Below are positions 43,785 through 52,742 of a DNA stretch of 64,000 bases, piece by piece. The stretch is taken from NCBI GenBank assembly GCA_903922605.1, contig CAIXUG010000052.1, positions 166,959 through 230,958 of the forward strand, read 5' to 3'. The translations under genes were made by a program, and so were the position numbers. The stretch is from an uncultured Verrucomicrobiota bacterium (GTDB taxonomy: Bacteria; Verrucomicrobiota; Verrucomicrobiia; Limisphaerales; UBA9464). Within the stretch, counting starts at the first letter, position 1. Each line of letters begins with the position of its first letter. The notes under the pieces are model-generated. The model had not been told where the DNA came from. It ran no database searches and saw only the letters and a list, made by a program, of their open reading frames with translations.

Positions 43785-46700
43785 TCAGTTGCCCGTCTGA
43801 ATTTTCCAGGCCTGGAGCAGGCTGCGCAGGGCCTCTGGCTTGTTGATGGGCGGCAGGTTGTTCGCCTGGTCGTAGGTGTTGACGCCGTGGCAACTGGTGC
43901 AGCTGCGGATTTCGCCGGGTTGGAAGGTGAGCCAATAGCGTTCGCGTACGACGGGGGTGCCGGCAGGATCGGTGAGCTGCCACGTCATCGCGCGACGGGC
44001 CGGCAGAAACGCCGCCATCGAGCCATCCGTACCGAGGGCAACGCTGCCCGCCGGGCCGGAGGGGTTGGCGGGATTCGCCTCCACGGCGGCGGAATCGTGC
44101 AGCGGTTCCGCGAGCACGCGCCGACCGGCGACCGGGGTCGAGCTGGGCGTGCGCAGGCCGAAGCCGCGGATCTGGTCACCCTGGAAGAACTGCAGCCCGG
44201 CGATATCATAAATCTTGCCGCCGGCGCCGAGCGTCTGCGTCGCGGTGCCTGCAACGTGCAGATTGTACGGCTGCTGCCGGTCGGCGTGATCGCGGGTCGT
44301 CAGGTTGCGACTGACGACGAGCGCCAGGTTGTTGGTCCGGAGATACTCCTGGAAGGTGGGGATGGAGACACCGACCTCGGCAAAGACCTGCTGCTCCTGC
44401 TGGGGCAGCGGCGGCTTGGCCCCTAAGGGAATCGGGCGGGCGCGCACTTCCACGGGATTCAATTCCCACAACGGACCGCTGTAGACGAACCCGCCCGCGT
44501 TGGGCTGGTAACTCACGCTCTTCTGGATGCCGCCGGTGAGCAACTTGTAAGGCTGCATGAAACCATTGACCAGCCAGGTGGTTTTCAGGCGGAACGCGTA
44601 GTCAGAACCGACGCCCCGTTGGGATTCAATGGCCTCGGTATCGGCATGGACGACGACCAGCGTGCCGTTGGAAAGCGGCAGCGGTTCGCGATAGTGACCC
44701 ACCGCCGCAGGGGCCGGGAGCGGGGCGTCATACCGGGTCGCCGGATAGGTGATATAATCCACGCCCATGAGGTCGGGGTTGAGGGTTGGGGCGCCGTCGA
44801 GGGCGACGACCATGCCGCTGGCGTGCGTGCCGAATTCCGGGGAATCGACCCCGTAGTAACGGCCCGGGTGAAGGGGATCTTCCTTCATCTGGAGGATTGT
44901 GGTCAGGTAAGTGGGCTTGGCGCGCAGGGCGAAATTGAACCCGTCGATCAGGTTGCCGTCGTCGCGGAAGGAATGCACCGCGAAGCTGCCGATCTCGTGG
45001 GCGCCAACGTGGTTGATGGTTTCCTCATCCGTGCCGTCTTCCTGGATCATCCAAGGGAAGAACACGTTGAAGAGATGGCCATTTTCGTTCCCCGTGGCGA
45101 CCCGGGACTCCGGGAAGACTTCCGCCCGGCTGAGGATCTGGGCGTTGGCCGTTTCATCGGAGTAGTTGAAGGTACCGTAGGGCGGGACCTGGCCCTCGGC
45201 GATGTTGTCCACATCGATGTCGGCCTCCTGGTCGCGCTGGAGGTGGTCCCACCTTGTGAAGATCACGCGGCCGAAGCTGTCGATGATCGGGGTGAAGGCA
45301 CCCGACGGCGTGTGATTCAGGTTGAACAGATCGCCCGTCACCGGATCGAGGCTCCACAGGCCGGTGACCGTCGGTGCCAGTTCATACTCGTCGAGCTGGG
45401 GGTAGAGCTGCGCCTCCCCATTGCGCGGACGGTCGCTGGTGAAAATGATGCGGTCGTCGGTGCCATAGCAGGGTGCGATGTTGTTGAACGTGGCGGGCTG
45501 GTTCGGCACACGCGTGATGACCGGCGTCTCGCTCTGGCCGAGCCCGGTGATCTCGTACAGCTGCCAGGTGGTCGTCGTGTCCAGCGGCAATCCCACGACC
45601 ATGCTGAACACCGCCTTCTGCCCGTTCCAATGCACGGCCGGGTCGCGCACGGCGATGGAATTGGTTCCTTGGTAGCCGCTGGGGTCGCCATAGCCGGCGG
45701 TGGCGGTGAGATTGCGGAGCGTGCCGTCCGGATAGCGGATGTAGAGATCGCCGCCGCGGGGGGCTGCGTCACTGCCGGCACGCTGGTTGCCGAAGACGGA
45801 GCCGATGGTGGTGAAATCGAATCCCATCGGAACCTGGGTCACAAACAGGATCGGATTCACAGGATCGGCCGGCGCCACCGGTGCGGGCGGTGGGAGGGCG
45901 GCATACGTCGCGGTCAAAACGGCATTGGCGGCGGGCATGACCAACGACGTGCTGGCCGAGGTGGCCGCCGCCACGGTCCCGCCGGTCCATTGCGCGAAGG
46001 CGGACCCCGCCGCCGGGGCATTGGCCGTGATCATCACGATGGTGCCAGCGGCATAACTGCCACTGCCGGTGCCATTGACCACCGTCAGAAAGAAGGTCGC
46101 GGGCGGCGTCGGCGGCGTGCCCGTGCCGCTTCCGGGAGTCGTGCCGCCGCCGGAGCCGGCCGACGATCCGCCGACCCACTGGTCCTGTGCCGCGCTCGCG
46201 GTCGCGCCGAGGGAGTCAGTGACCTTCAGGGAAAACTTGAACTCGCCCGCCGTGGTGGGCGTGCCGCTGAAGACGCCGGCCGGGGAGATCGACATGCCGG
46301 GGCTGACCGTCCCCCCGGTGATCGACCAGGTGTAAGGCGGCTTGCCGCCGACGGCGGTTACGGTGCGGGTGTAAGGTGTGCCAACGGTCAGCGGATCAAG
46401 CGTGGCGTATTGGGTCGCGAGCGGTGTGCCCGGAGGGGTCGTTCCGCCGGAGCCATCGCTACCGCCGGACGACGGGGGCGTGATGGCCTTGCCGCCCACC
46501 CAGATTTCCTGGGCGGCACTGGCCGTGGCACCCGCCGAGTCGGTCACGACCAGTGAAAATTTGTAATCGCCTGGCGTGGTGGGCGTGCCGCTGAAGACGC
46601 CGGCGGGGGCAAGCGCCATGCCAGGGGCGACCGGCCCCCCGGTGATGGACCAGGTATAGGGCGGCTTGCCGCCGATCGCCGTCACGGTCTTCGAATACGG

Positions 46701-46871
46701 CGTGCCGGCCGTGAGTGAATCCAGGGTGGCGTATTGGGGCGCGAGAGGCCGGGGCGAACTGCCCAGGACGGGGTTGACGGCCAGGGCAAACAGGAGGGTC
46801 AGAAGACCCGGCCGGTATGAGCCGTGCCGCCAAAGGCGGCCCGCGAAGCAGGAGCGGAAGCTGAAGTGCAT
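43785..46871 (-). CDS. Large secreted protein: putative-Ig repeats, InlB-like repeat, hydrazine-synthase-alpha-like propeller, C-terminal heme site
   Basis: The 1028-residue protein has a leader segment followed by two near-identical He_PIG-type Ig repeats (YATLDSLTAGTPYSKTVTAIGGKPPYTWSITGG and YATLDPLTVGTPYTRTVTAVGGKPPYTW; about 45-240). A divergent InlB-type repeat follows (about 265-330, TVVNGTGSGSYAAGTIVMITA). The main part (about 345-980) is a propeller-like region with GDLYIRYPDGTLRNLT, IIFTSDRPRNGEAQLYPQLDEY and GRVIFTRWDHLQRD. I associate it with the Pfam 'hydrazine synthase alpha subunit middle domain' family, which also occurs far outside anammox bacteria. A C-terminal c-type heme site, CTSCHGVNTYDQ, is at about 995. 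No HzsB or HzsC partner is seen, so hydrazine synthesis should not be assumed. Confidence 0.78.
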   Translation of the reverse strand: MHFSFRSCFAGRLWRHGSYRPGLLTLLFALAVNPVLGSSPRPLAPQYATLDSLTAGTPYSKTVTAIGGKPPYTWSITGGPVAPGMALAPAGVFSGTPTTPGDYKFSLVVTDSAGATASAAQEIWVGGKAITPPSSGGSDGSGGTTPPGTPLATQYATLDPLTVGTPYTRTVTAVGGKPPYTWSITGGTVSPGMSISPAGVFSGTPTTAGEFKFSLKVTDSLGATASAAQDQWVGGSSAGSGGGTTPGSGTGTPPTPPATFFLTVVNGTGSGSYAAGTIVMITANAPAAGSAFAQWTGGTVAAATSASTSLVMPAANAVLTATYAALPPPAPVAPADPVNPILFVTQVPMGFDFTTIGSVFGNQRAGSDAAPRGGDLYIRYPDGTLRNLTATAGYGDPSGYQGTNSIAVRDPAVHWNGQKAVFSMVVGLPLDTTTTWQLYEITGLGQSETPVITRVPNQPATFNNIAPCYGTDDRIIFTSDRPRNGEAQLYPQLDEYELAPTVTGLWSLDPVTGDLFNLNHTPSGAFTPIIDSFGRVIFTRWDHLQRDQEADIDVDNIAEGQVPPYGTFNYSDETANAQILSRAEVFPESRVATGNENGHLFNVFFPWMIQEDGTDEETINHVGAHEIGSFAVHSFRDDGNLIDGFNFALRAKPTYLTTILQMKEDPLHPGRYYGVDSPEFGTHASGMVVALDGAPTLNPDLMGVDYITYPATRYDAPLPAPAAVGHYREPLPLSNGTLVVVHADTEAIESQRGVGSDYAFRLKTTWLVNGFMQPYKLLTGGIQKSVSYQPNAGGFVYSGPLWELNPVEVRARPIPLGAKPPLPQQEQQVFAEVGVSIPTFQEYLRTNNLALVVSRNLTTRDHADRQQPYNLHVAGTATQTLGAGGKIYDIAGLQFFQGDQIRGFGLRTPSSTPVAGRRVLAEPLHDSAAVEANPANPSGPAGSVALGTDGSMAAFLPARRAMTWQLTDPAGTPVVRERYWLTFQPGEIRSCTSCHGVNTYDQANNLPPINKPEALRSLLQAWKIQTGN

Positions 46872-47064
46872 AGGAATCGTTGTGACAAGGGAGACAATCT
46901 CCCTTTGTCCTCTAATCCCGGAAACACCCCGGCGGAATTACAGCGCAGCGTGGAATAGTAGCCGATGTACGTCCATTGACTGATGCGGTCGCCACAGACG
47001 ACGGCGCTTCGCAGTCCATCCTCTCCGTTACGAGTGGTAAACCAGCCCGCGCCGGCCGCTCCCC

Positions 47065-47311
47065 GCAGACTTTCATCCCCGGACGAGCTATCCCCGCCTG
47101 CCCGGACGCATCCATCTGTTGCCCCTGCCGCCCTACAGTCGCGAACCCAATCCGACCGAAGGCCTGTGTGATCAGGTGCAGGATTGTCACCTGCAACCGC
47201 CGCCATGACACCTTCGACGCCCTCGAGGAGACCCTCACCACCGCCCTGCGTCCCTTCTGGGAGACGCCAACACGGGTTTTATCCCTCGTTCACCACTGGC
47301 TCCGCGACTAA
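47065..47311 (+). pseudogene. Remnant of an IS630-family transposase (C-terminal part, frameshifted)
   Basis: One frame reads ADFHPRTSYPRLPGRIHLLP followed by LPPYSREPNPTEGLCDQVQD, the conserved end of IS630 DDE transposases (LPPYSPELNPxE with the last catalytic Glu). After a shift of one frame it continues CNRRHDTFDALEETLTTALRPF and WETPTRVLSLVHHWLRD to a stop. The N-terminal two thirds are absent. It lies between the heme protein gene and the prepilin peptidase gene and shows past insertion and decay. The rest of 46872-47361 holds nothing else I can name. Confidence 0.75.
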
Positions 47312-47361
47312 GCAAACGCTACGCCCTGGCTCATTCAACCGATTATTAATGAGAATTGGTA

Positions 47362-48516
47362 TCAGTAGCCCAGCGTGGCAAACCACCGCTGGACCAGCGT
47401 CTGGCCGCCAAAGATCCAGATCGTTGCCGCCGCCGCGAGATAGGGCACGTAGCCGAGGCGGCCCGACCATTTCTGCCGGCGCAGGGCGATCAGGGTGAAC
47501 GCCACGAGGACACCGAGGAACGAACTGGCCGCGAGCGAGAAAACGGCCGCCCGCCAGCCCAGGAAGGCGCCCACAGCGGCCATGAATTTCACATCCCCAA
47601 AGCCCATCGCCTCACGCGGCAGGGTCAGCCGGTCGGTGATGACTGACATCCAGGGCTGTTCATCTGAGCTGAGGGTCTCTTCGCCGACGCGCAGCACGGG
47701 CGGCTCCCGCAGCAGCTCCAGCCGCACGGGCACGTCGGTATAGCAGCGGTCGGCCAGTTCCACCCGCCGGGCGTGGAGCACCACCGCATCGGACTTCCGG
47801 TAAAACAGCTCCTCGTATGGCATTTCCCCGTCCGGCAGCACCACGCCCGCCTCGTGGAAAATCACCTGCGAATCGGGCGGCAGTGGCACCTTCTGCCGGC
47901 CGAACAGCAGCTTGCCGAGCCGGAGCACGCCATAGACCAGCCCGCCGCCGACCACCATCCCGAGCGCGCTGCCTTTCAGGGCGGTCGGCATGTCGGTCGC
48001 ACCCTGCAAGGCCGGTGCCGCCGCCGAAAAAAGAAAGCCCACGACGATGCCGCCGATGGTGATCTCGTCCGGGATCATCAGGTGCTCGAAGTCAATGAAC
48101 GTGCCGGCGATGAACCCGGCGAGCAGCACGCACAGCGCGACCGCCATCAGGGGTTCCGTCTGGCCGAAGGTCAGCCAGGTGGTGAGGAACACCACGCCGG
48201 TGAGCGCCTCGACGGCCAGGTAGCGGGGCGAAATGCCGGCCCCGCAGTTGGCACAGCGGCCCCGCAGCACCAGCCAGGAGAGGATCGGCAGGTTGTGCCG
48301 CAACGGGATCCTGTAGCCGCACTTCGGACAGTGCGACGGGGGCGTGACGATGCTCTGGTCGAGCGGCATCCGGTGGATCACCACGTTGAGGAAGCTTCCC
48401 ACCATGAGTCCCAGCACGGTGAAGAACAGGGTCCACAGGTGGAAGGGCAGGCCGAGCGGGCCGGTAAACCAGAACTCCAGCGGCAGGCCGAGATACGTCG
48501 TATCCGACCCGCTCAC
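47362..48516 (-). CDS. Prepilin peptidase (A24) with a large internal insertion
   Basis: The enzyme cleaves and methylates type IV prepilins and pseudopilins at the inner membrane. From GTG 48516, which overlaps the aroE stop (GTGA), it has 384 residues. The N-terminal domain has GSFLNVVIHRMP, a zinc-type pair CPKC...CANC (about 63-91) and LPILSWLVLRG. The aspartyl-protease residues are in GTFIDFEHLMIPDEIT and in the GFGDVKFMAAVGAFLGW (GXGD) block. Between them, after a helix ending LGKLLFGRQ, lies an insertion of about 95 mostly hydrophilic residues (VIFHEAGVVLPDGEMPYEELFYRK...), which makes the enzyme longer than the usual 260-290. It could serve both pseudopilins encoded in the window. Confidence 0.92.
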   Translation of the reverse strand: MSGSDTTYLGLPLEFWFTGPLGLPFHLWTLFFTVLGLMVGSFLNVVIHRMPLDQSIVTPPSHCPKCGYRIPLRHNLPILSWLVLRGRCANCGAGISPRYLAVEALTGVVFLTTWLTFGQTEPLMAVALCVLLAGFIAGTFIDFEHLMIPDEITIGGIVVGFLFSAAAPALQGATDMPTALKGSALGMVVGGGLVYGVLRLGKLLFGRQKVPLPPDSQVIFHEAGVVLPDGEMPYEELFYRKSDAVVLHARRVELADRCYTDVPVRLELLREPPVLRVGEETLSSDEQPWMSVITDRLTLPREAMGFGDVKFMAAVGAFLGWRAAVFSLAASSFLGVLVAFTLIALRRQKWSGRLGYVPYLAAAATIWIFGGQTLVQRWFATLGY

Positions 48517-49445
48517 ACGGTCCTCCCGTAAATTTCCCGCCCCAGCGCCTCCCGCATCACTTCGGTGGGAGCGGGCCGGCCGGTCCACAGTTCCAGCGCG
48601 GTCGCGCCCTGGTAGAGCAGCATCCCGAGGCCGTTGGCGGTGCGGCAGCCGGCGGCCTTGGCCGCGCGCAGCAGGGGCGTTTCGGCCGGCCGGTAGATCA
48701 TGTCGTACACGCTGTCGGCCTGGCTGAGGGAAAATTTCGATTCATCCAGCGGCGAGCCGTCATCCCGTTTGAGGCCGAGCGAGGTGCCGTTCAGGACGAT
48801 CTCGACCGGGGTTTCGGGATAGCCCACGCCGACATCCACCACCGGGAAGCGTTCGCGAATTTCTTCCGCCAGCTCCACCGCCTTGGCTTCGGTACGGTTG
48901 ACCAGCCAGAGTTCCTGGACGCCTTCGTCCGCCAGCCGCAGCGCGGCAGCACGGGCGGCCCCGCCCGCTCCGAGCAGCAGGACGCGCGCGGAACGCGGCT
49001 CCGTGCCCAGGTCTTCGCGCAGGGCCCGGATGATGGCATCGGCGTCGGTGTTGTAGCCCTTCGACCGCACCGGGCCCCGCACTTCGGTCTGTTGTCCCAC
49101 CGGACGCCATTCGCCTTCGGCATCCTGCGCCTCGAAGACCACCGTATTTACCGCTCCCCACGAACGGGCGGACACATCCAGCTCATCCATCAGCTCCAAT
49201 GCCAGCAGCTTGTGCGGCACCGTGAGGTTGAGGCCCACGAAGCCCATGTGCCGCGCCCCGCTGATGGCGGCCGGCAGGTGCTCCGGCGCGACCTCGCAAC
49301 CGACATAACGCCAGTCGAGCCCGAGGGTGGCCAGCGCGGCATTGTGCATCGCCGGTGAGGCCGAATGCCGGATGGGCGCGCCAAAGACCGCGCACAGGCG
49401 GGTGGCGGCGGACAGGGGCTTGGCGAATTCCGGGGTGACAGGCAT
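48513..49445 (-). CDS. aroE: Shikimate dehydrogenase
   Basis: AroE reduces 3-dehydroshikimate with NADPH in aromatic amino-acid synthesis. From ATG 49445 the protein has 310 residues. The shikimate-binding segment is AVFGAPIRHSASPAMHNAAL (SxS) and the catalytic-lysine loop is GLNLTVPHKLLAL. NTDADAIIRAL carries the catalytic Asp, LLLGAGGAARAAALRLA is the NADP-binding Rossmann turn, VNRTEAKAVELAEE and LNGTSLGL follow, and GMLLYQGATALELWTG closes the protein. The C-terminal stop overlaps the start of the prepilin peptidase gene, so the two are co-transcribed, an unusual pairing in function. Confidence 0.94.
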   Translation of the reverse strand: MPVTPEFAKPLSAATRLCAVFGAPIRHSASPAMHNAALATLGLDWRYVGCEVAPEHLPAAISGARHMGFVGLNLTVPHKLLALELMDELDVSARSWGAVNTVVFEAQDAEGEWRPVGQQTEVRGPVRSKGYNTDADAIIRALREDLGTEPRSARVLLLGAGGAARAAALRLADEGVQELWLVNRTEAKAVELAEEIRERFPVVDVGVGYPETPVEIVLNGTSLGLKRDDGSPLDESKFSLSQADSVYDMIYRPAETPLLRAAKAAGCRTANGLGMLLYQGATALELWTGRPAPTEVMREALGREIYGRTV

Positions 49446-49659
49446 TGGACCGCGTGAGCGTGCGGAGCCGGTCGGCGCGGTGCAAGTCCGGGCGCTCTCA
49501 AGTAACTTCATGGCGGGCCGATAAGCTGGGTGGCGCGAGACAGGTTTTCGGCCGGGATTCGGTGAGGCGAATGGTGTGTGGGGACAGCCACCGGGAAAAC
49601 CTATCCCGCGCCTACGTTTTTTACCGGCTACACCCGGATTCCGCCCCGGGCCATTCCGG

Positions 49660-51057
49660 TCACGGTTTTCCGGGTTTATACGGCACGGTCGAAAGCAGCC
49701 ACGTTTCGGCCTGGGCGGTGGTCCAGGAACCGGACGACATCTTACCTGCGGCGAGACCCGTGGTCCACGCGGTGGCGCTGGAAGTGCCTTGCGCCATCCA
49801 AGTGCGGCCCTGAAAATTGAAAAAGGTGGTGGCGGGACCGATCAGCTCGGTTTGCGGGCCCGTATTGGCAAAGGAAGCCACCTGTCCGTTGGGATCCCCC
49901 GCCGTTACGCCCATCGCGCCCGGGCTGCCGGAGGGGTAGGTCAGGTCCTTGCCCGGCGTGTTGCCGGTGGCCGCCAGTACCAGTCCGCCCTGGGCGTGGA
50001 TGTTGTAGATCATTTCGTCGAGCATCGGGCTGTCGTTGGGGCCGCCCAGGCTGAGGTTGAACACCGTGACCCCCCGGCTGGCAGCCAGTTGCAGCCCCAG
50101 CATGACGTTCCAGGTCGTGGTCGTCGGCTCCTGGCCGGCGGTGGTCGGATCGTAGATGTTGATCGGCAGCACGCGCACCTTGGTGCCCTGGTCGGAGGAA
50201 TCCATCTGCGCGACTGCGTCGAGCATCGCCTGAAGCATCGCCGTGGCGTGCATCGGCTGCGAGTTGTCCACCTCGAATTTGCCCTCCACCACCGACAGGC
50301 GCTCCTTGATGAACTGCTCGTACTCCATTGGCTGGGGCTGGAGCAGCGTGTCGATCAGGCCGATGACGATGCCGTCCTTGTCGCCGACCACCTGCGGTTT
50401 CAGGTTGAGACCCGAGGCGGGGACGCTGCTCGGCTGGTCGGGCTGGCTCGGCGCCGGCAGCCGGATGTTGTTTTCCACGCCGGCGACATCCTGGCGCTGC
50501 CGCAATTCGTCGCGGGCGGCGTTGGCGGCCTCAGCGGTTTCGAAGCGCAGGCGGTAGGTGTTCAGCTCGTCCATCCGCCCCACCAGCTTGGCACCGAGCT
50601 TCTTGGCCAGGTCTTCCGGCGTGATTTTCGCGCCCAGCTTCAGGCGCACGATCAGCTCATTGGGGATCGGTCCGGGCTCCAGGGTGTATTCGTCCTCGCC
50701 GCCGGCTTCGACCTCCTCGGTCGCGGCATCAATCGAGGAACGGTAGATCAGCAGCTTGCCCGCCTTTCCCTGGGGCACATGCACAAAACTGAGGCTGCCC
50801 AACAGGCGTTCCAGTGCGACCCGCGGCGGCAGGTTGGTGAAGGTGGCGGAAACGGTCCGCTGCGTGCCGGGCTCCAGAAAAATCTGCCAACCGGTGGCCT
50901 TGGCAATCTTGGCGAGCACCTTGGGCAGCGGCACGTCATGCAGCGCCGCATCCACCCGGTTCGACTTGGCCTGCCAGCGCAGGGACACGGGCTCCGCGCC
51001 GCGCAGCGTGGTGGCCAGCGCGAGGAGCGCAAACAGGCATGAAATCAGGCGGCCCAT
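49660..51057 (-). CDS. Exported subtilisin-like (S8) protease with STN-like N-terminal domain
   Basis: From ATG 51057 the protein has 465 residues with a signal peptide (MGRLISCLFALLALATTLRG). Residues about 30-110 resemble a secretin/TonB short N-terminal (STN) domain (DVPLPKVLAKIAKATGWQIF). A propeptide-like or fervidolysin-type segment follows (about 130-200, NELIVRLKLGAKITPEDLAKKLGAK). The S8 domain has Asp236 in GIVIGLIDTLL, His270 in SQPMHATAM where subtilisins have GHGT, Asn366 in LAATGN and Ser426 in GTSSATAW. All catalytic residues are in place although the His block is atypical, so activity is plausible. The joining of STN to a subtilase is unusual. Confidence 0.82.
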   Translation of the reverse strand: MGRLISCLFALLALATTLRGAEPVSLRWQAKSNRVDAALHDVPLPKVLAKIAKATGWQIFLEPGTQRTVSATFTNLPPRVALERLLGSLSFVHVPQGKAGKLLIYRSSIDAATEEVEAGGEDEYTLEPGPIPNELIVRLKLGAKITPEDLAKKLGAKLVGRMDELNTYRLRFETAEAANAARDELRQRQDVAGVENNIRLPAPSQPDQPSSVPASGLNLKPQVVGDKDGIVIGLIDTLLQPQPMEYEQFIKERLSVVEGKFEVDNSQPMHATAMLQAMLDAVAQMDSSDQGTKVRVLPINIYDPTTAGQEPTTTTWNVMLGLQLAASRGVTVFNLSLGGPNDSPMLDEMIYNIHAQGGLVLAATGNTPGKDLTYPSGSPGAMGVTAGDPNGQVASFANTGPQTELIGPATTFFNFQGRTWMAQGTSSATAWTTGLAAGKMSSGSWTTAQAETWLLSTVPYKPGKP

Positions 51058-51208
51058 GGACGGCACGGCGGCAACCTAGCAGAAACCGCCGCGAAGGCGA
51101 ACACCATGGGAGCAGGGAAGTTGCCGGCCGCGGCCAAAATTCACCAAAGCCGACTTGCCTTGAAGCTACGCGTGCGTAGTTTCGTCGAAGGCTTGGATTA
51201 AAAGAATT

Positions 51209-52591
51209 ATGGCCATCCGTCTCAATGTTCCCCGGCGCACCTTTCTGAAGGGTCTCGGCACGCTCATGGCACTGCCGGCGTTTGAGTCGCTCGGCACGAT
51301 GTCGCTGCTGGCCGACCCCGCTTCGCCTCTGGCCGCGGCCGCCGGAGCCGCCCCGCGCCGCATGGCCTACATCTACGTCCCCAATGGCGCGAACATGCCC
51401 GATTGGACGCCGACCGAGGTGGGCTCAAAATTCGAACTGCCCTCCACGCTCCAGCCGCTGGCCGATTTCCGTTCCGATTTCAGCGTCCTCAGCGGCCTTA
51501 CCCAGGATGCCGGTCGCGCGAAGATGGACGGTGCCGGTGACCATGCCCGGGCCTCCGCCACCTGGTTGACCTCGACCCGTATCCGCAAGACCAACGGCGT
51601 GGACATCCATGCCGGCGTGTCGGCCGACCAGTTTGCCGCCCAACGCGTCGGCAAGGAAACGCGCTTTGCCTCCTTGGAACTCGGTTGCGACCGGGGCCAG
51701 ACCTCTGGTAACTGCGATTCCGGCTACAGCTGCGCCTACTCGTTCAACATCGCCTGGCGCACGCCGTCCGCGCCGTTGCCGCCTGAGGTGGACCCGGCTC
51801 TCGCCTTCGAGCGCCTTTTTTCCGCCTCCAGCCTGAAGGAAACTGTCGAGCAACGTGCCCGCCGCGAACGCTACGAAAAGAGCATCCTCGATTTCGTGCA
51901 GGACGACGTGAAGTCGCTGAACTCCAAGCTGGGCCGCACCGACCAGCGCAAGCTCGACGAATACCTCACCTCCGTCCGCGATCTGGAGCGCCGCATCGAA
52001 TCCGCGAAGGACATCGAGCAGCAGTTGCCCGGCTTCCAGCGGCCCACCGGCATTCCGCGCAACGCCGAGGGCAAGGTCGATTTTGTGGCCCATTCGCGGC
52101 TGATGTTCGACCTCATGGCGCTCGCGTTCCAGACCGACTCGACGCGCATCATCACCTTCGTGATGAAGCACGACGGCAGCAACGACGCCTATCCGCAGAT
52201 TGGCATCCGGGACGGACATCACGACCTTTCGCACCACCAGAACGACACTGAAAAGCGCCGCAAGATCGCCCAGATCAACAAGTTCCACATGGAGCAGTTC
52301 GCCTATTTCATCGGCAAGCTGAAGTCCATCAAGGAAGGGCAGGGCACGCTGCTGGACAATTCGATGATCATGTACGGCAGCGGCCTGGCCGATGGCAACG
52401 CCCACGCCCACGAAGATTTGCCGATACTCCTCGCCGGTCACGGTGGGGGCACCATCACGCAGGGCCGACACATCCGTTCGCCCAAGGAAACTCCGATGGC
52501 GAACCTCTTCCTCTCAATGATGGACCGCATGGGCATGTCCGCCGAACGCTTCGGCGACAGCACCGGCCGGCTGAACCAGCTCACGGCCTGA
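51209..52591 (+). CDS. DUF1552 family secreted protein
   Basis: The 460-residue protein has a Tat-type leader (VPRRTFLKGLGTLMALPAFES). The DUF1552 core follows: RRMAYIYVPNGANMPDWTP, LSGLTQDAGRAKMDGAGDHARASATWLT, GVSADQFAAQRVG, SLELGCDRGQTSGNCDSGYSCAYSFNIAW, and the C-terminal LPILLAGHGGGTITQGRHIR. DUF1552 proteins are related in setting to DUF1501 and are nearly always preceded by a DUF1592/DUF1588 cytochrome gene. No such partner is present on either side here, so it is an orphan. It is likely periplasmic; the reaction is not established. Confidence 0.9.
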   Translation: MAIRLNVPRRTFLKGLGTLMALPAFESLGTMSLLADPASPLAAAAGAAPRRMAYIYVPNGANMPDWTPTEVGSKFELPSTLQPLADFRSDFSVLSGLTQDAGRAKMDGAGDHARASATWLTSTRIRKTNGVDIHAGVSADQFAAQRVGKETRFASLELGCDRGQTSGNCDSGYSCAYSFNIAWRTPSAPLPPEVDPALAFERLFSASSLKETVEQRARRERYEKSILDFVQDDVKSLNSKLGRTDQRKLDEYLTSVRDLERRIESAKDIEQQLPGFQRPTGIPRNAEGKVDFVAHSRLMFDLMALAFQTDSTRIITFVMKHDGSNDAYPQIGIRDGHHDLSHHQNDTEKRRKIAQINKFHMEQFAYFIGKLKSIKEGQGTLLDNSMIMYGSGLADGNAHAHEDLPILLAGHGGGTITQGRHIRSPKETPMANLFLSMMDRMGMSAERFGDSTGRLNQLTA

Positions 52592-52612
52592 GCGGAAGCG
52601 GTCGCTTTGTGC

Positions 52613-52684
52613 GGAGCGCCGATCTCCGATCCGGCGTGGCCCAGCTTTAATACGCCTTCACGCCGGGTCGGAGACCGGCGCTCC
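52613..52684. repeat. 26-bp inverted repeat with 20-bp spacer
   Basis: The left arm (52613-52638, GGAGCGCCGATCTCCGATCC then GGCGTG) and right arm (52659-52684, CACGCCGGGTCGGAGACCGG then CGCTCC) are reverse complements apart from two or three mismatches. It resembles a dispersed REP-type hairpin and could also stop transcription from the DUF1552 gene. Confidence 0.8.
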
Positions 52685-52742
52685 TCCATACCTTCCATCC
52701 GTCTGCTTGCCCGGTGGCCGTGGCCGACTACGCTCGCCACCC

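Noticed and set aside
43785..46871. Interpretation of this gene as evidence for anammox hydrazine synthesis.
   Set aside because: Only one subunit-like domain is present, fused to adhesion-type repeats, with no HzsB, HzsC or hydrazine dehydrogenase genes nearby.
47350..47364. TGAGAATTGGTATCA, matching 12 of 14 informative positions of a Fur-box half-site pair.
   Set aside because: It overlaps the 3' end of the prepilin peptidase gene with no promoter or gene start next to it, so regulation is unlikely.
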